A stretch of 64,000 bases of DNA from Ktedonobacteraceae bacterium (lineage in GTDB: Bacteria > Chloroflexota > Ktedonobacteria > Ktedonobacterales > Ktedonobacteraceae), in assembly GCA_035653615.1 (NCBI GenBank), contig DASRBN010000041.1, positions 1 to 64,000 on the forward strand. Reading direction: 5' to 3'. The notes under the pieces are model-generated. The model did not search any database. It was given only the letters and a program-made list of their open reading frames with translations, and was not told the origin of the DNA. A program made the translations under genes and the position numbers. Each line of letters begins with the position of its first letter. Position 1 is the first letter of the stretch. Positions 8,422 through 15,633 of this stretch are shown here, piece by piece.

Positions 8422-9216
8422 TTAAGCAGTCCAATTCGCTTTACGTTTTTCCAGGAAAGCGCGTAAGCCCTCCTGTCCCTCTTCACTGACACGCAGCGTA
8501 GCAATCAATTCGGCGGTAAAACGGCGCGCGGTATCGTGATCCATCTGTCCAACACTCAATGCCAGCCCTTTACAGGCCCGCAACGCCTGCGGCCCACTAC
8601 TCAGCAACTCACGCACCGTCTTCTCGACAGCAGCATCAAGTTCCTCAGCAGTCGTCACTACATGTACCAGCCCAATCTCCTTAGCACGAGTAGCACTGAA
8701 GCGCTCACCCGTCACAAACAGTACGCGAGCATGCGATTCACCGATCTTGCGTATCACATACGGCGATATAACCGCCGGAGCAATCCCCAGCTTGACCTCG
8801 CTGAAAGCCAGCCGCGCGCTTTCAACGGCGATGACGATATCCGAGACGGCCACCAGACCAAGCCCTCCGCCCATGGCCGTGCCGTTTACGCGTGCTACGA
8901 CGGGACAGGGAAAGGTATTGATATTATCGAAGAGATCAGCCAGGCCCAGGGCATCGCTCAGATTCTGTTCTTGCGTGAATGATGCCGCCGCCTGCATCAT
9001 ATTCAGATCAGCCCCGGCGCTGAAGGATGGTCCCTCGCCGGTCAGAATAACGGCATGCAGCTTTGTATCGGCGCGCAAAAAGGTAAATGCGGCCTGTAAA
9101 TCCTGAATAAGCCGGGTGTTGAACGCGTTATGAACCTCTCCACGCCGCATGGTAATGGTTGCGACTTTATCCTGGTGGCTATGTTCTATGCTGATATGCG
9201 CGTATGTTGTTGGCAT
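8422..9216 (-). CDS. liuC: Enoyl-CoA hydratase, probably methylglutaconyl-CoA hydratase
   Basis: A 264-residue crotonase-fold protein. The oxyanion-hole segments are SFSAGADLNMM and NGTAMGGGLGLVAVSDIVIA. The EVKLGIAPAVISPYVIRKIG segment is characteristic of methylglutaconyl-CoA/carboxygeranoyl-CoA hydratases rather than of generic enoyl-CoA hydratases (established family knowledge; no alignment run). The gene lies 16 nt downstream of the methylcrotonyl-CoA carboxylase beta gene on the same strand with its own AAAGGAG site. That fits the step that follows carboxylation in leucine breakdown: 3-methylglutaconyl-CoA to HMG-CoA. The biotin-carrying alpha subunit and isovaleryl-CoA dehydrogenase are not in the window. 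Confidence 0.85.
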   Translation of the reverse strand: MPTTYAHISIEHSHQDKVATITMRRGEVHNAFNTRLIQDLQAAFTFLRADTKLHAVILTGEGPSFSAGADLNMMQAAASFTQEQNLSDALGLADLFDNINTFPCPVVARVNGTAMGGGLGLVAVSDIVIAVESARLAFSEVKLGIAPAVISPYVIRKIGESHARVLFVTGERFSATRAKEIGLVHVVTTAEELDAAVEKTVRELLSSGPQALRACKGLALSVGQMDHDTARRFTAELIATLRVSEEGQEGLRAFLEKRKANWTA

Positions 9217-9232
9217 GATTTGCTCCTTTTAT

Positions 9233-10840
9233 TTACATTCTGAAGACGCCGAATGGAGTATCCGGCATGGGAGCGTTCAAAGACGCGGCTATGCCCAACG
9301 CCAGCACGGTGCGCGTATCACGTGGATCGATGATCCCATCATCCCACAGGCGCGCTGTACTGTAATAAGGATTGCCCTCTTTTTCGTATTTATCAAGGAT
9401 AGGTTGCTTGAACTCGGCCTCCTCTTCCTCAGTCATGGTTTTGCCGCGCGCCTCAAGTCCTTCTTTGCGCACAGTAGCCAGCACGCTGGCCGCCTGCTCG
9501 CCACCCATTACCGAGATACGCGCATTCGGCCACATCCATAACTGGCGCGGCGAATAAGCACGCCCGCACATACCATAATTGCCCGCGCCAAATGAGCCGC
9601 CTATGATAACCGTGAAGCGCGGCACGGGCACATTGGCGACCGCCATCACCATCTTCGCACCATCCTTGGCGATGCCGCCATTTTCATACTGCTTCCCGAC
9701 CATAAATCCTGTTATATTCTGCAAGAAGATCAGGGGGGTCTGCCGCTGCCCGCATAGTTCCATGAAATGGGTGGCCTTTAACGCGCTCTCAGAGAACAGG
9801 ATGCCATTGTTCGCAATGATGCCGACGGGATAGCCCATCAGGCGCGCAAAGCCGCATACCAGCGTGGTGCCATACAGGGCCTTGAACTCGTGGAAGCGGC
9901 TGCCATCGACGAGATGCGCAATCACCTCGCGCACATCATAGCTCTTGCGGTTATCGCGAGGGATGATACCGTACAGATCGCTCGCATCATAAAGCGGTGG
10001 CTCAGGCTCGGCAATATCCCAGGGTATATACTTGCGCCGGTTGAGGTTGGAGACGATGCTGCGACAGATTGCCAGCGCGTGCTCATCGTTGAGGGCATAA
10101 TGATCGGTCACGCCGGAGATGCGGCTATGGACATCGGCCCCGCCCAATTCTTCCGCTGTCACCTCTTCGCCCGTCGCCGCTTTCACCAGTGGCGGCCCGG
10201 CCAGGAAAATCGTGCCATTTCCGCGCACAATCACCGTCTCATCGCTCATGGCCGGTACATACGCGCCGCCTGCCGTGCAGGAACCCATCACGGCGGCGAT
10301 CTGTGGAATGCGTTGACTCGACATGCGCGCCTGGTTATAGAAGATACGCCCGAAGTGATCGCGGTCAGGAAAGACATCCGCCTGCAAGGGCAGGAAAGCG
10401 CCGCCTGAATCGACAAGATAGATGCAAGGGAGATGATTTTGCTCGGCAATTTCCTGGGCGCGCAGGTGTTTCTTGACCGTCATGGGATAATACGTACCGC
10501 CCTTGACGGTTGCATCGTTGGCGATAATGACGCATTCTTGCCCCTCGACCACTCCAATGCCGGTGATGATACCCGCTGAAGGCGCTTCATTGTCATACAT
10601 ATCCCATGCCGCGAGCGGGCTAAATTCCAGGAATGGTGTATCAGGATCGCAAAGCAACTGTACTCGTTCGCGCGCCAGAAGCTTATTACGTTTGCGATGC
10701 CTGGCAATGGCATCCGCGCCGCCACCCTGCTGCACCTGCTGCAAGCGCTCGTTCAGTTGGGCGAGCAATTCCTCAAAATGGCGCTTGTTTTCCAAAAATT
10801 GGGGACTTTTACGATCTACGTGTGTTTCGATTATAGCCAT
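9233..10840 (-). CDS. liuB: Methylcrotonyl-CoA carboxylase beta (carboxyltransferase) subunit
   Basis: A 535-residue acyl-CoA carboxyltransferase with the two crotonase-like halves expected. The N-half holds [20 protein letters not shown] and [19 protein letters not shown]; the C-half holds [20 protein letters not shown] and [19 protein letters not shown]. These match the MCC beta type more closely than propionyl-CoA carboxylase. It transfers carboxylate from biotin to 3-methylcrotonyl-CoA. First gene of a two-gene operon with liuC. AGAGGAA lies about 11 nt before the ATG. Length matches the family. Confidence 0.92.
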   Translation of the reverse strand: MAIIETHVDRKSPQFLENKRHFEELLAQLNERLQQVQQGGGADAIARHRKRNKLLARERVQLLCDPDTPFLEFSPLAAWDMYDNEAPSAGIITGIGVVEGQECVIIANDATVKGGTYYPMTVKKHLRAQEIAEQNHLPCIYLVDSGGAFLPLQADVFPDRDHFGRIFYNQARMSSQRIPQIAAVMGSCTAGGAYVPAMSDETVIVRGNGTIFLAGPPLVKAATGEEVTAEELGGADVHSRISGVTDHYALNDEHALAICRSIVSNLNRRKYIPWDIAEPEPPLYDASDLYGIIPRDNRKSYDVREVIAHLVDGSRFHEFKALYGTTLVCGFARLMGYPVGIIANNGILFSESALKATHFMELCGQRQTPLIFLQNITGFMVGKQYENGGIAKDGAKMVMAVANVPVPRFTVIIGGSFGAGNYGMCGRAYSPRQLWMWPNARISVMGGEQAASVLATVRKEGLEARGKTMTEEEEAEFKQPILDKYEKEGNPYYSTARLWDDGIIDPRDTRTVLALGIAASLNAPMPDTPFGVFRM

Positions 10841-10963
10841 TGAAACGTGTTCCTCTCGACAACAGTGTCATGTGGAATTTCATCAGTAGCGTACTCTGCT
10901 CTTTGCAGCATAGCACCGCCTGGCAAACAGCGTCAAGTCCAGTTCTTACTCATAACGTTGACG

Positions 10964-10992
10964 TTGACGTGAACGATAATATTTCGTATCAT
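10964..10992 (+). promoter_or_regulatory. Candidate promoter of the MFS exporter gene
   Basis: TTGACG (10964-10969), 17-nt spacer, TATCAT (10987-10992). It precedes the GTG start at 11110 with a leader of about 110 nt. A repeated GTTGACGTTGACGTGAAC stretch overlaps the -35 box and could be part of an operator. Confidence 0.5.
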
Positions 10993-11042
10993 ATAAGTGT
11001 GCCAACAAGAGAATATAACATCTCACTCTTTTTTCAAACAAA

Positions 11043-11058
11043 TGCATACTCATATGCA
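11043..11058. promoter_or_regulatory. Palindrome in the MFS leader
   Basis: Perfect inverted repeat TGCATA-CTCA-TATGCA between the candidate promoter and the exporter start. A repressor operator is possible, but no regulator gene is adjacent. Confidence 0.3.
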
Positions 11059-11109
11059 ATAAGCAATGTTTCAGCAGCAATAATTATGTAGGAATGGGAG
11101 GATATATAC

Positions 11110-12462
11110 GTGAAGGTAAGCGATAAAATAACTCCTTCAAGAGGCGAGGAGCCTGCTCAGCCGCGTACTTCCCGCAGGTTTCAACAGGTAGGGCCGAACT
11201 ATAAATGGGTGGCGCTATCGAATACGACTCTGGGCGTGTTGATGGCAACAATCAACAGCAGCATTGTCCTGAGCTCGCTGCCGGCGATCTTCAATGGCAT
11301 CGGCATCAACCCGCTGTCGCCCGGCGAGACGAACTACTTTCTCTGGATGTTGATGGGGTATATGGTTGTTACCGCAACTTTGCTGGTAACATTCGGGCGC
11401 ATCTCGGACATGTTCGGGCGTGTCAGGCTCTATAACCTGGGCTTTGCCGTCTTCACAGCAGGTAGTATTCTGCTCTTTTTGACCCCTGGCTCAGGCAACG
11501 CGGCCGCGCTCGAACTGATCATTTTCAGGCTGGTGCAGGCGGTTGGCGCCGGTTTCCTCTTCGCGAACAGCACTGCGATTCTTACTGATGCATTCCCTTC
11601 GCACCAGCGTGGTATGGCGATGGGCATTAACCAGATCGCGGCCATTCTCGGCTCCATCATTGGTCTGATACTTGGTGGCGTGCTCGCCGTCGTCAACTGG
11701 CGACTGGTCTTCCTGGTGAGCGTACCATTCGGCGTCTTTGGCACCATCTGGGCCTACCGCATGCTGCGTGAGACCGCCGTCATTGGCGGCCATCAGAAGA
11801 TCGACTGGCCGGGCAACATTACCTTCGCGCTCGGATTAACTGCGCTGCTGGTCGGTGCCACTTATGGCATTGAACCATACGGCAATTCCTCGATGGGCTG
11901 GACGAATCCGATGGTGATCGGGACGCTCGCGTTTGGGATCGGCTTACTCGCCATATTCATCTGGATCGAGCTGCACGTCAGCGATCCAATGTTCCGGCTC
12001 GATCTGTTCAAAATCCGTATGTTCGCCGCCGGTAACGTCAGTGGCTTTCTTGCAAGTACAGCGCGTGGTGGCCTGCAGTTCATGCTCATCATCTGGTTGC
12101 AGGGCATCTGGTTGCCGCTGCATGGCTATAGCTTTGAGGTGACGCCGCTCTGGGCAGGCATCTACATGCTGCCATTGATGGCCGGTTTCATTGTGATGGG
12201 GCCGCTCAGTGGCTATCTTTCCGACCGCTTTGGCGCGCGCCTCTTTTCGACAACGGGCATGCTGATTCAGGTCGTAACCTTTATCATGTTGACATTCTTG
12301 CCTGCCAACTTTAACTACATCTGGTTCGCGATCATACTGGTGTTCCTGGGCATCGGTCAGGGCATGTTCGCGGCGCCCAACACGACGGCCATCATGAACA
12401 GTGTGCCGCCACAGCAGCGAGGCGTTGCATCCGGCATGCGCGCCACCTTCCAGAATGGCGCA
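11110..12462 (+). pseudogene. DHA2-type 14-TM MFS exporter, 5' part, disrupted
   Basis: N-terminal about 450 residues of an EmrB/QacA-type drug:H+ antiporter. Visible are TM1 (NTTLGVLMATINSSIVLSSL), loop motif GRISDMFGRVRLYNLG, TM5 motif AAILGSIIGLILGGVLAVVN and the later loop GPLSGYLSDRFGARLFS. A GTG start at 11110 follows GGGAGG. Homology stops near codon 450 (GMRATFQNGA), where family members continue into TM13; the frame then reads foreign DNA to a stop at 12513. A piece of the lost C-terminus lies beyond the tnpB element at 13845-14165. The exact junction is approximate. Confidence 0.8.
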
Positions 12463-12557
12463 AAGCATTCACGCAAGAGCAATCCGCCTAGCCGTTACCG
12501 TTTCATCACGTAGGAAAAAGAATAAATAAGTAGTAGTACCAGCAAGAGGTGAACCAG

Positions 12558-13844
12558 ATGCAATTAGTCGAGCAACACGTGATTAGCCGCAGCGACCCAC
12601 GCTATGCGGTGATTGATGCCGCCGCTTTTGCCTCCAAGAACCTCTACAATGCTGCGAACTACGAGCTACGGCAAGCCTTTCTTCATGAAGGCTGTTTCCT
12701 CTCCTATCCACAGTTAGACAAGCTCATGCAGTCGCATGAAGCCTACCGCGCCCTGCCTGCTAAAGTGGCGCAATGGGTACTCAAAGGGCTGGTCAAGAAT
12801 TGGCAGTCCTTCAAGCAAGCACGCGAGAGCTATGAGCATGACCCCTCCAAGTTTTTAGGACGCCCTGGTCTGCCGAAGTACAAACACAAGAGCGAGGGGC
12901 GCAATCTGCTCGTTTACACCATCCAGGCGCTGAGCAAAAAAGCCTTAAAGCGTGATCTTATCCGACCCTCTCAGCTTTCCATTGAGGTACAGACCCGACA
13001 TGCAGCCCATGTCGAGCAAGTTCGTATCATTCCACGTAAAGGGTATTACGTGGTAGAAGTGATCTACGAAAAGGCCGTCACACAAGCCCCCGTCAATGCT
13101 GCTTACTACGCTGGTATCGATCTGGGAGTGAACAATCTGGTAACGCTAGCCTCAAATAAACCCGGTTTCCAACCGCTAGTCATTAACGGGCGTCCAGTGA
13201 AATCCACGAACCAGTTCTATAACAAGCGCAAGGCAAAGTTACAGCAGCAGCTTGGACACACGGGTACAACAAAGCGTATGGAGCGTCTCACCACGAAGCG
13301 GAACCGTCGCATTGACCACTATCTGCACACCGCCAGCAAGCGGGTGATCGAGATACTGGTACGAGAAGGTATTGGGACGTTGGTCATTGGCAAAAATGAC
13401 GGCTGGAAACAGGACATCGAGATGGGCAAGCGCAACAATCAAAACTTTGTCCAAATTCCCCATGCTCGTTTTATCCACATGCTCACGTACAAGGCGGAAC
13501 TGGTCGGAATTACCGTGCTACTCACAGAAGAGTCGTACACATCAAAGGCCAGTTTTCTCGATCGTGACCCGTTGCCAGCACACACGAATGGCGATGAGAA
13601 GCAGTATAATACCTTTAGCGGCAGGCGTATCGAGCGGGGACTGTACCGTACCTCTAATGGACGATACATCAATGCCGATCTCAACGGCGCGTATAATATC
13701 ATTCGCAAGGTAGCACCTGATGCTTTCCCACAAGCGGAGGGTGTAGAGGATGGGAAGGGGATGCTTGCATCCCTGGTAGTCCATCCAGTGAGGGTTGCCA
13801 TTCCCCTCACGAAGCCAAAAAGCAGGCGGTCAATAGAACGCTAG
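12558..13844 (+). CDS. tnpB: TnpB (IS605 OrfB) RNA-guided nuclease-like protein
   Basis: A 428-residue OrfB/TnpB protein. From the ATG at 12558 (AGAGG 8 nt upstream; an in-frame GTG at 12549 is the alternative) the RuvC-like residues are Asp188 in YYAGIDLGVNNLV, Glu about 324 in LLTEESYTSKASF and Asp374 in INADLNGAYNII. The usual Cys-x2-Cys zinc-finger pairs between RuvC-II and RuvC-III are absent: that stretch reads FLDRDPLPAH and has no cysteines. This matches a subgroup I recall from cyanobacteria and relatives. Known TnpB proteins use an omega-RNA made from the element's right end to cut the empty donor site. The catalytic triad looks intact. Confidence 0.9.
   Translation: MQLVEQHVISRSDPRYAVIDAAAFASKNLYNAANYELRQAFLHEGCFLSYPQLDKLMQSHEAYRALPAKVAQWVLKGLVKNWQSFKQARESYEHDPSKFLGRPGLPKYKHKSEGRNLLVYTIQALSKKALKRDLIRPSQLSIEVQTRHAAHVEQVRIIPRKGYYVVEVIYEKAVTQAPVNAAYYAGIDLGVNNLVTLASNKPGFQPLVINGRPVKSTNQFYNKRKAKLQQQLGHTGTTKRMERLTTKRNRRIDHYLHTASKRVIEILVREGIGTLVIGKNDGWKQDIEMGKRNNQNFVQIPHARFIHMLTYKAELVGITVLLTEESYTSKASFLDRDPLPAHTNGDEKQYNTFSGRRIERGLYRTSNGRYINADLNGAYNIIRKVAPDAFPQAEGVEDGKGMLASLVVHPVRVAIPLTKPKSRRSIER
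13759..13810 (+). ncRNA. Candidate omega-RNA scaffold / right-end hairpins
   Basis: Two small hairpins at the very 3' end of tnpB: GGATGC-TT-GCATCC (13759-13772) and GTGAGGG with CCCTCAC (13788-13810). In characterised TnpB systems the guide RNA scaffold overlaps the 3' end of tnpB and the guide is the flanking DNA just past the right end, here about 13850 onward. Expression is inferred, not seen. Confidence 0.35.
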
Positions 13845-14165
13845 GCTCTTTGGAACTATTGCACGCTCTACCGGCAGCTAACCCTGCTGAGCAAGAGCTT
13901 TTTCCCGACCCTGATCTCTTCGCCGTTCATGGTTGGGCTGCACGCGGTGTTTTACCTGTCGGCGTTCATGTGTCTCGTGGCCGCTGTAGCTTCTCTGCTG
14001 CGTGGGAAACGCTACATTTATGACCAGGATCAGGAAGCGACAGGAGCCGTTGCCGTGGGATCAGCGCCAACTTCCACGGCGGCACAGAGCGTTCTGAAAG
14101 AGGATAAGAACGATGGCCTTGCCACACCACCTGGCCCCGCTCCTCATGTACATGAGAAGCGGTAA
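13845..14165 (+). pseudogene. MFS exporter 3' remnant, frameshifted
   Basis: C-terminal end of the interrupted exporter. One frame reads LLHALPAANPAEQE (about 13855-13896), the usual periplasmic loop before the last helix. The sequence then shifts by one base to SFFPTLISSPFMVGLHAVFY and the last TM helix, ending with a hydrophilic tail at 14165. Compared with family architecture, roughly 60 residues (around TM13) between the 5' part and this remnant are missing. So a deletion as well as an insertion has occurred, and together with the frameshift this means the gene is dead. Confidence 0.7.
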
Positions 14166-14182
14166 TAAAGAGAGGGGTTTTC

Positions 14183-15394
14183 TTAGCGACCCAGAGTGGC
14201 TTTGACCAGCAGCACACCGGCCAGCAGGGCTACTCCAACCACCATCCATCCGGCACGAAAGATGCTGAGATGCTGGCTCACCACCCCAAAGAGCAGTGCG
14301 AAGAGTACAAAGGCCATTGAGGAGAGGGCACTCACTCCTGAGGCAGCTCCCGCTCGCACTTCTGAGGGGAGGGAGTCATGCAGCAAGCGGGTAAAGACCA
14401 TGTTGACCCCCACTCCTCCCGCTACCAGCACTCCCTGGGCCAGGATGACGACCGCGATGTTCTTCACTACCACCAGCTCCAGACTCGACGCCACCAGCAG
14501 CACGGCCACCCCTACGATGGTGATTGGCTTTGAAAGCGCCAGACGGGTCGAAAGCAGCGAGCCTATCCCTCCAGCAGAGAGTACTGTCGCGTTGGCCAGC
14601 CCATAAAGCCCGATTGGGGCGCCCAGAGCCAGTTGCCACAGCGGGCCAAACTCGAAGATCGCTGAGAGGAGAAGCGAGGTGACGAGTAAGACGATGACAA
14701 CACGCAGGGTCTTCCCTCGCCGGAAGAGAGTCTGAGCTACCATATGCAGATGGCCGCGGAGAGAGGTACGTCCCTCGGAGTGATGCAAGCGAGGCTCACG
14801 GAAGGTGAGCAGGGCGCCCAGGGACATGGCTACCAACGGGATGGTGGCAAAGTAGGCAAGCCGGGGCGAAAGCAGTGTGGCCACCAGCCCGCCTATGAGC
14901 GAACTGGAGAGCAAAGCCAGGCTACTTAGCAGCTTTACCTGGCTCAGGCGCTTTTCAAATGTGTAACTCTCCCCGGTGTGTTCAAGCAGCGTGTCGTAGA
15001 GGATCGATTCGTAGGTGCCCGACGCGAGGGCCACCTCGACACCGAAGAAAAGAGTGCTGACCAGATAGGTCGGCACATTGCGACTGAGTCCACCAAGCAG
15101 GGCGTTGAGCATGGCGGCGACCGAGGCTAGCATGAGGATATTCTTGCGGCTCCAGCGATCAGCCAGGATACCGGAGGCCAGATCGAGTAGCGGAATCAGG
15201 CTGCTGTAGCAGGCGGCCATCAATCCGAGGGCAGCCTGGTCAAACCCAAGGCTTCTGAGAAACACCTTCTCGATAGGGGCCCAGAGCACCAATCCCTGAG
15301 AAAAAGCTGCGATGTAGAGCGGCAGCAGGCGGCGGGTAAGCGACATTCGTGACTGGAGCGCCAGAGGTTCACGGATGGTAAGAGGAAGCTGCAT
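14183..15394 (-). CDS. MFS transporter
   Basis: About 403 residues from the ATG at 15394, with 11-12 hydrophobic segments. The cytoplasmic loop signature is DLASGILADRWSRKNILMLA (an MFS motif A variant), followed by GGLSRNVPTYLVSTLFFGVE. It most resembles small-molecule or drug efflux carriers. The ATG at 15394 is preferred over an upstream TTG at 15436 because an AGAGAA site precedes it and because the upstream start would put the operator-like palindrome at 15426-15448 partly inside the gene. It converges with the broken MFS exporter. Substrate unknown. Confidence 0.85.
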   Translation of the reverse strand: MQLPLTIREPLALQSRMSLTRRLLPLYIAAFSQGLVLWAPIEKVFLRSLGFDQAALGLMAACYSSLIPLLDLASGILADRWSRKNILMLASVAAMLNALLGGLSRNVPTYLVSTLFFGVEVALASGTYESILYDTLLEHTGESYTFEKRLSQVKLLSSLALLSSSLIGGLVATLLSPRLAYFATIPLVAMSLGALLTFREPRLHHSEGRTSLRGHLHMVAQTLFRRGKTLRVVIVLLVTSLLLSAIFEFGPLWQLALGAPIGLYGLANATVLSAGGIGSLLSTRLALSKPITIVGVAVLLVASSLELVVVKNIAVVILAQGVLVAGGVGVNMVFTRLLHDSLPSEVRAGAASGVSALSSMAFVLFALLFGVVSQHLSIFRAGWMVVGVALLAGVLLVKATLGR

Positions 15395-15425
15395 ATCGTC
15401 GTTCTCTTTCTCTGAGTGGAACAAT

Positions 15426-15448
15426 TTCACTTGCAAATTACAAGTGAA
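15426..15448. promoter_or_regulatory. Perfect operator-like palindrome upstream of MFS gene
   Basis: TTCACTTG, 7-nt spacer, CAAGTGAA: a perfect 8-bp inverted repeat 31 nt upstream of the transporter ATG at 15394. Size and spacing suit a dimeric TetR, MarR or ArsR-type repressor. No such regulator is adjacent. Confidence 0.5.
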
Positions 15449-15633
15449 TGTACTATCCTATTCTCAAAGCAGGAAGCAAAAGCGGAAGCGGCGACCATCT
15501 CTCTGGCTGCTTGCCAGTGGGGTTGGCGCAAGAATGGGATATAATATAGAACAGCCGTCCGGGATACTGGCTCTGAACGATGGAGCCAGCCGGTGCTGCA
15601 ATACATACCTTAAAAGGCACGAGGAGATTCAGT

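Larger units (their letters stand above)
12463..13850 (+). mobile_element. IS200/IS605-type element carrying tnpB only
   Basis: Insertion lying between two fragments of the MFS gene. It carries a single gene (tnpB) and no tnpA, so it would need a TnpA in trans to move by the known mechanism. As expected for the family there are no long terminal inverted repeats. Compact hairpins sit at the tnpB 3' end (13759-13772 and 13788-13810). The left boundary is set where MFS similarity ends and the right boundary just after the tnpB stop at 13844; both are accurate only to about 10-20 nt. Confidence 0.75.

Noticed and set aside
9890-10408. Open frame antisense to liuB
   Set aside because: Shadow of the carboxyltransferase gene; no motifs and no ribosome site.
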